The notes beneath the pieces were generated by a model. It saw only the letters and a program-made list of their open reading frames with translations, was not told where the DNA came from and did no database searches. A program made the translations under genes and the position numbers. A stretch of DNA of 9,235 nt, from positions 1 through 9,235 of the forward strand of contig JAAZGC010000045.1 of assembly GCA_012511425.1 (NCBI GenBank). Direction: 5' to 3'. The stretch comes from Clostridiales bacterium (GTDB lineage Bacteria > Bacillota > Clostridia > Oscillospirales > CAG-272). This document shows, piece after piece, positions 4,993 to 9,235 of this stretch (position 1 is its first letter; every line of letters begins with the position of its first letter).

Positions 4993-7530
4993 ATGAAACT
5001 TGCATTTTCAACGCTCGGATGTCCTGATTTTGATTGGTCCGATATTTACTCCATGGCTAAAGACTTCGGTTTTGGCGGCATTGAGCTGAGAGGACTCGGA
5101 GACGAGATATTCTCTATACACGCTCGTCCTTTCCGTCGCGAAAACATAGAACCCACAAGAAAACAGCTTTCCGATCTCCGGCTCGAAATCTGTTGTCTGT
5201 CTTCCGGCTGTCCGATAAACGATAAGGCAACTTCTGAATCGGCTGCGATTGAGCTGAGAGAATATATCGATACAGCAGCATTACTCGGCACTCCTTATAT
5301 TCGCGTGCTTGCTGACAGCCGCGCCGAACCGTCCGCCGAAGTTGATGATGAAGGTGTCATAAAAACTTTAAAAGGACTTGTCCCGTATGCCGAAGAAAAA
5401 GGCGTTGTTCTGCTTGTTGAAACCAACGGAGCATATGCGGACACTAAAAGACTTGCAAATCTTCTGAATGAAATTGCTTCCGATAATGTGGCTGCACTCT
5501 GGGATTTCCACCATCCTTACAGATTCTTCAACGAGTCTGCCGAAACCACGATTCAGAATCTGGGAGCCTATATCAAATACTGTCATATCAAAGATTCAAT
5601 TATCGAAAACGGGGTTGTTGTATACAGGATGTGCGGCGAGGGAGATCTGCCGATCGAGTCCTTTATCAACGCGCTGAAATCGGTCAATTATGACGGCTAT
5701 ATTTCTCTCGAATGGCTGAAAAAATACGCTCCCGAATTGTCCGATGCCGGTATCGTTTTTCCCCACTATGCCAATTTTATGAGCAGATTTATGGAAAGCG
5801 ATGATATGTCGGGGCGTCTGATAGACAACCTTCGCCGTGACGGCGGAAAATATGTCTGGCCGAAAGAACGCCATATCGATCTGACATTTCCGCAGGTGCT
5901 CGACCGCATGTGCGATGAATTTCCCGAGCAATACGCTTTTCGCTATACAACGCATGATTATACCAGAACCTACCCTCAGTTCCGCGACGATGTCGATAAA
6001 TTTGCGCGGGCACTGATTGCGATAGGAGTAAAACCGCAGGATAAAGTAGCCATATGGGCAACCAATATTCCCGCATGGTTCATAACATTCTGGGCAACGG
6101 TCAAGATAGGGGCTATTCTCGTCACCGTAAATACGGCATACAAGGTACACGAGGCGGAATACCTCTTCCGTCAATCGGATACACATACGCTTGTTATGGT
6201 AGATGGCTTCAAGGATTCGAATTATGTTGAAATAATCAACAAGATCATACCCGAGCTGAAGGATCATGATAAGCGCCGGCCGCTCCACTCGAAAAAACTC
6301 CCGTTTATGAGGAATATAATAAGCTGTGAATCGGAAATCCCCGGCTGCTGGAGCTGGGATGAGGTTATGGAAACAAGCTCATCGGTTCCGGTAGAAGAGG
6401 TATATCGCAGAGCCTCTGCACTCAACAAAAACGATGTTTGCAATATGCAGTATACTTCCGGCACAACCGGTTTTCCAAAGGGAGTAATGCTTACACATTA
6501 CAACATAGTTAATAACGGTAAGGCAATCGGTGACTGCATGGATCTGTCTTCATCCGATCGAATGATGATCCAGGTTCCGATGTTCCATTGCTTCGGGATG
6601 GTTCTGTCGATGACCTCATCAATGACCCATGGGGTGACAATGTCTCCGATCCCGTATTTTTCACCCAGGATTTCGCTTGACTGCATCAATAAGGAGAAGA
6701 TCACCTGCTTCCAGGGCGTTCCGACAATGTTCATAGCAATGATGAACGTTCCCGAATTCGAAACCACCGACTTCTCACATGTGCGTACCGGAATCATGGC
6801 TGGCTCCCCTTGTCCTGTCAAGTATATGCAGGACGTCATTGACAAGATGAATATGAAGGAAATATGCATCACCTTTGGCCAGACCGAAACATCCCCTGCT
6901 ACTCTTATGTCTAAGACTACCGACACTGTCGAACAAAGAGTTAACACCGTCGGTCTTCCCATTTTCGGAGTGGAAACGAAAATCATCAATCCAGAGACAG
7001 GTGAAGAACTCGGTCCCAATCAGGACGGGGAATTCTGCTCCCGCGGTTATAATACAATGAAAGGGTATTACAAAATGCCTGCCGCAACCGCTGCGGTTAT
7101 CGACAAGGACGGCTGGGTCCACAGCGGAGATATGCTTCGCAGACTGCCGGACGGATATTATAAGGTTACCGGCCGCCTCAAAGATATGATCATACGCGGA
7201 GGAGAGAATATCTATCCGAAGGAAATCGAAGATTTCATATACACACATCCAAAGGTAAAAGATGTGCAGGTGATAGGTGTTCCCGACAAGGATTACGGTG
7301 AAGAAGTGATGGCCTGCATAATTCTGAAGGACGATGTCGATGAATGCACAGAGGAAGAAATCCGCGATTATGTTCGCGATAATATGGCAAAGCAAAAGGT
7401 TCCGCGCTATGTCGATTTCGTCGATTCATTCCCGATGAATGCAGCGGGCAAGATCATGAAATATAAAATGCGTGAAGCTGCGACCGAAAAACTGAAACTT
7501 CAGAAAGCCGCCGAAATTGTAACGGCATAA
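4993..7530 (+). CDS. Fusion of xylose-isomerase-like TIM barrel and AMP-forming acyl-CoA synthetase
   Basis: One uninterrupted 845-codon gene with two complete enzyme modules. Residues 1-265 form an AP-endonuclease-2/xylose-isomerase-like TIM barrel, the fold of sugar phosphate isomerases/epimerases. Its likely metal ligands are all present: Glu143 (LLVETNG), Asp171 (LWDFHH), His198 (CHIKD) and Glu240 (SLEW). A short linker (~266-290) leads to an acyl/aryl-CoA ligase of the ANL superfamily. This carries the P-loop YTSGTTGFPKG at 487-497, the FGQTE adenylate motif, HSGD with Asp713, the TGRLKD hinge at 726-731 and catalytic Lys820 in AAGKIMK. Such ligases make acyl-CoA from a carboxylate, ATP and CoA; the sequence resembles short/medium-chain FadD-like enzymes, but the substrate cannot be read directly. 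GGGAG lies 7 nt before the ATG. Expression is controlled by the leucine-type T-box upstream, suggesting a role in leucine supply, perhaps isovalerate activation. No internal ribosome binding site supports a separate ligase. Confidence 0.93.
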   Translation: MKLAFSTLGCPDFDWSDIYSMAKDFGFGGIELRGLGDEIFSIHARPFRRENIEPTRKQLSDLRLEICCLSSGCPINDKATSESAAIELREYIDTAALLGTPYIRVLADSRAEPSAEVDDEGVIKTLKGLVPYAEEKGVVLLVETNGAYADTKRLANLLNEIASDNVAALWDFHHPYRFFNESAETTIQNLGAYIKYCHIKDSIIENGVVVYRMCGEGDLPIESFINALKSVNYDGYISLEWLKKYAPELSDAGIVFPHYANFMSRFMESDDMSGRLIDNLRRDGGKYVWPKERHIDLTFPQVLDRMCDEFPEQYAFRYTTHDYTRTYPQFRDDVDKFARALIAIGVKPQDKVAIWATNIPAWFITFWATVKIGAILVTVNTAYKVHEAEYLFRQSDTHTLVMVDGFKDSNYVEIINKIIPELKDHDKRRPLHSKKLPFMRNIISCESEIPGCWSWDEVMETSSSVPVEEVYRRASALNKNDVCNMQYTSGTTGFPKGVMLTHYNIVNNGKAIGDCMDLSSSDRMMIQVPMFHCFGMVLSMTSSMTHGVTMSPIPYFSPRISLDCINKEKITCFQGVPTMFIAMMNVPEFETTDFSHVRTGIMAGSPCPVKYMQDVIDKMNMKEICITFGQTETSPATLMSKTTDTVEQRVNTVGLPIFGVETKIINPETGEELGPNQDGEFCSRGYNTMKGYYKMPAATAAVIDKDGWVHSGDMLRRLPDGYYKVTGRLKDMIIRGGENIYPKEIEDFIYTHPKVKDVQVIGVPDKDYGEEVMACIILKDDVDECTEEEIRDYVRDNMAKQKVPRYVDFVDSFPMNAAGKIMKYKMREAATEKLKLQKAAEIVTA

Positions 7531-7533
7531 CCG

Positions 7534-7567
7534 AAAAGGAAGCCCGATCGAAAGGGCTTCCTTTTTT
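7534..7567. terminator. Bidirectional intrinsic terminator between convergent genes
   Basis: A perfect 12-bp stem, AAAAGGAAGCCC (7534-7545) with GGGCTTCCTTTT (7554-7565), and an 8-nt loop. A T-run follows on the plus strand, and the leading A-run gives a U-run on the minus strand. It lies between the stop of the fusion gene (7530) and the stop of mnmA (7575), so it can serve both. Confidence 0.9.
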
Positions 7568-7574
7568 ATTGCTT

Positions 7575-8648
7575 TTATCCCATTATTTTCCCGCCGCCGA
7601 GGACAGTATTACCGTCGTAAAGCACCGCCGACTGCCCCGGGCAGACGACCCGAGGTTCCGATGTTTCGATATGAACAACACCTTTTTCATCTGTATAGAC
7701 GAAAGCTTCGGTTTCCGGCTGACGATATCTAAGCCGCACGGAACAGCTGAGTTCATTTTCGGGTGATTTTCCGGAAATCCAGTTAAATTCGGAAACAAGA
7801 CATATGTTTTTAAGTAGTTCTTCCTTTGTTCCGACGGTTAAGGTGTTGTTTTTTGCATCAAGTGCGGTCACATAGAGCGGAATTTCGCTTATAATGCCGA
7901 GATTCTTGTGCTGTCCTACGGTATATCTGATCAGGCCTTTGTGTTTCCCCAATAATTTCCCGCTACCGTCCGTAATAACTCCCGATTGCGAATTTCTGCC
8001 GGTGTAACGCTCAAAAAAGGCGACACGATTGCCGTCGGGAATAAAACAGATATCTTGGCTGTCTCGCTTTCCGGCGTTTGTAAAACCGCGGCGCTCGGCA
8101 AAAATACGTACTTCTTCCTTTGTAAGACTGCCTAACGGAAACAGGGTGTGCGCAAGCTGCTCCTGATTCAGAAAATACAGCACATAGCTCTGATCTTTCG
8201 AGAAATCCAAGGCTTTGTTAAGAAAATATTCCTCTCCGGAAACTGTTATTCTCGCATAATGTCCGGTAGCGATATATTTGCAGCCAAGTTCTTCGGCGAT
8301 ACTGTAAAGTCGGCCGAATTTCATTAAGCGGTTGCATTCGATACAGGGATTCGGAGTTCGTCCGGTTTCGTAAACCGAGATGAAATCGTCTATAACGCTC
8401 TTTTTGAATTCATCCCTGAAATCGAAAACATGATGGGGAATACCCAGCAAATCGCAAACCTCACGGGCATCATTAACATCCGCCAGGGAGCAGCAGCTCT
8501 GAGGATCAGAGTCATCCGTTTCTTTGTCAAAAAAACGCATTGTGCAGCCTATGCAATCGTATCCCTCGTCTATAAGCAGCGCGGCGGCGGCGCTGCTGTC
8601 GACGCCGCCGCTCATTGCTACCAGAACTTTGCTGTTATCAGTTGACAT
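7575..8648 (-). CDS. mnmA: tRNA-specific 2-thiouridylase MnmA (CxxC type)
   Basis: A 357-residue cytoplasmic enzyme of full family length that thiolates U34 of tRNA-Lys, -Glu and -Gln, using sulfur relayed from a cysteine desulfurase and ATP to adenylate the uridine. The ATP pyrophosphatase loop AMSGGVDSS is at 11-19. The catalytic region reads PNPCIECNR with Cys102 and Cys105, and the second redox/persulfide cysteine is Cys201 in DSQDICF. The C-terminal beta-barrel ends with the typical GGGKIMG. E. coli MnmA has Asp-x-x-Cys at the catalytic motif; here it is Cys-x-x-Cys, the variant common in other phyla, which together with Cys201 could bind an Fe-S cluster. That last point is inference. 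The ATG at 8648 overlaps the upstream HD gene by 11 nt, and no strong ribosome binding site is visible, so translation is probably coupled. No cysteine desulfurase gene is in the window. Confidence 0.97.
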   Translation of the reverse strand: MSTDNSKVLVAMSGGVDSSAAAALLIDEGYDCIGCTMRFFDKETDDSDPQSCCSLADVNDAREVCDLLGIPHHVFDFRDEFKKSVIDDFISVYETGRTPNPCIECNRLMKFGRLYSIAEELGCKYIATGHYARITVSGEEYFLNKALDFSKDQSYVLYFLNQEQLAHTLFPLGSLTKEEVRIFAERRGFTNAGKRDSQDICFIPDGNRVAFFERYTGRNSQSGVITDGSGKLLGKHKGLIRYTVGQHKNLGIISEIPLYVTALDAKNNTLTVGTKEELLKNICLVSEFNWISGKSPENELSCSVRLRYRQPETEAFVYTDEKGVVHIETSEPRVVCPGQSAVLYDGNTVLGGGKIMG

Positions 8649-9201
8649 TTTCAGACGCTTTCATAGCTTCGATCGTTAAGCTGAAAAGCTTATCCAAATC
8701 CCAACCGAGCAGCTCCGCGCCTGCAACAATAACATCACGCGAGCAGCCGGCGGCAAACCGCTTGTCTTTGAATTTCTTTTTCAGCGATTTGAGTTCAAGG
8801 TCATTTACCGATTGTGTAGGAAGCACCTTTGCAGCCGCTAAAATAAGCCCGGTCAGCTCATCCGCAGCGTAAAGCACCTTCTCCATTTCGTGTTCCGGTT
8901 TTACATCCACATTAATACCCCAGCAGTGAGATACGCATGCGCGTATAAGCCGGGGATCAAGGTCAAGAGACTCCATGATCTCTCGGCTTTTAATGCAGTG
9001 CTCATCGGGGTATTTTTCGAAATCCAGGTCATGCAGAATGCCGACGGTTTCCCAGAAATCGGCTTCATCCGCATATCCGAGCTCAACAGTAAACCAGCGC
9101 ATGACATCACCGACTATCCTTCCGTGAAGCAGATGGTATTCGCCGGTATTGTATTCACACAACAGGTCATAAGCCTGCTGTTTATTAAGTGTTACAGACA
9201 T
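8638..9201 (-). CDS. HD-superfamily hydrolase
   Basis: A 187-residue cytoplasmic protein with an HD metal-dependent phosphohydrolase core. The expected ligand set is visible: His26 (LLHGRIVG), the His57-Asp58 doublet (ILHDLDFEKYP), a further His92 (CVSHCWG) and Asp114 (AADELTG). It resembles the predicted HDIG-type hydrolases of about 185-190 residues widely found in Clostridia, whose substrate is not established. After the HD core there is a basic segment (LKSLKKKFKDKRF, ~132-145) and a helical C-terminus. The ATG at 9201 is preceded by GAG with 8 nt spacing, and AT-rich DNA upstream contains TATTAT/TTATAT stretches that could be a -10 box, but the window ends too soon to see a -35. The 3' end overlaps mnmA by 11 nt, implying one transcript. 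The functional link to tRNA thiolation is unknown. Confidence 0.87.
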   Translation of the reverse strand: MSVTLNKQQAYDLLCEYNTGEYHLLHGRIVGDVMRWFTVELGYADEADFWETVGILHDLDFEKYPDEHCIKSREIMESLDLDPRLIRACVSHCWGINVDVKPEHEMEKVLYAADELTGLILAAAKVLPTQSVNDLELKSLKKKFKDKRFAAGCSRDVIVAGAELLGWDLDKLFSLTIEAMKASENVN

Positions 9202-9235
9202 AATTAATTCTCACTATATAATAAGCGTTTTATGC

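Noticed and set aside
5791..5793. Separate start for the acyl-CoA ligase at Met267 (or the nearby methionines)
   Set aside because: No Shine-Dalgarno sequence precedes these codons and the frame continues unbroken from the TIM barrel, so a true fusion is the simpler reading.
5596..6288. Minus-strand open frame of 230 codons inside the fusion gene
   Set aside because: It is fully covered by the plus-strand fusion gene with clear enzyme motifs. The antisense translation is cysteine- and isoleucine-rich without a recognisable domain.
6498..7395. Overlapping minus-strand open frames of 173 and 206 codons within the ligase domain
   Set aside because: They are shadows of the ligase coding strand, which carries the P-loop, hinge and catalytic lysine motifs.

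Overview
The window reads as a stretch of chromosome from a low-to-mid GC Bacillota, most likely a Clostridia of the Oscillospiraceae/Lachnospiraceae kind. The evidence is a canonical T-box leader, sigma-A-type promoters with extended -10 boxes, AGGAGG-type ribosome binding sites, a TTG start codon and a set of clostridial lipoprotein families. This placement is inferred from gene content; no rRNA or other phylogenetic marker is present.

Left part (1-4519, all minus strand): an apparent operon reading right to left from a clear promoter at 4552-4580. The first gene is a ComM/YifB-type AAA+ ATPase. Three consecutive lipoprotein genes follow with small gaps (7, 27 and 4 nt): one with two tandem domains resembling the non-catalytic N-terminal domain of GH67/GH20 enzymes, a DUF4358 protein, and an AlgX/DHHW-like SGNH O-acetyltransferase that runs off the left edge. 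The last two suggest acetylation of an extracytoplasmic glycan; an MBOAT acyltransferase would be expected just outside the window.

Middle (4520-4992): a divergent regulatory region. It holds the comM promoter on the minus strand. On the plus strand it holds a second strong promoter followed by a complete T-box riboswitch: stem I, stem II, the IIA/B pseudoknot, stem III, the T-box bulge and a terminator. Its specifier reads CUC and its acceptor-pairing bulge is UGGU, both pointing to tRNA-Leu.

The T-box controls one 845-codon gene (4993-7530) that fuses an N-terminal xylose-isomerase-like TIM barrel with intact metal ligands to a complete C-terminal acyl-CoA synthetase. A leucine-starvation switch on an acyl-CoA ligase is the most interesting observation. 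It fits a model in which isovalerate (or another branched-chain acid) is activated to the CoA ester and used to make leucine by reductive carboxylation. The role of the TIM barrel is unknown.

Right part (7575-9201, minus strand): mnmA (tRNA 2-thiouridylase, CxxC variant) preceded by, and overlapping 11 nt with, an HD-superfamily hydrolase gene. The convergent ends of the fusion gene and mnmA share a perfect 12-bp bidirectional terminator. No mobile element, CRISPR array, tRNA or rRNA was seen.
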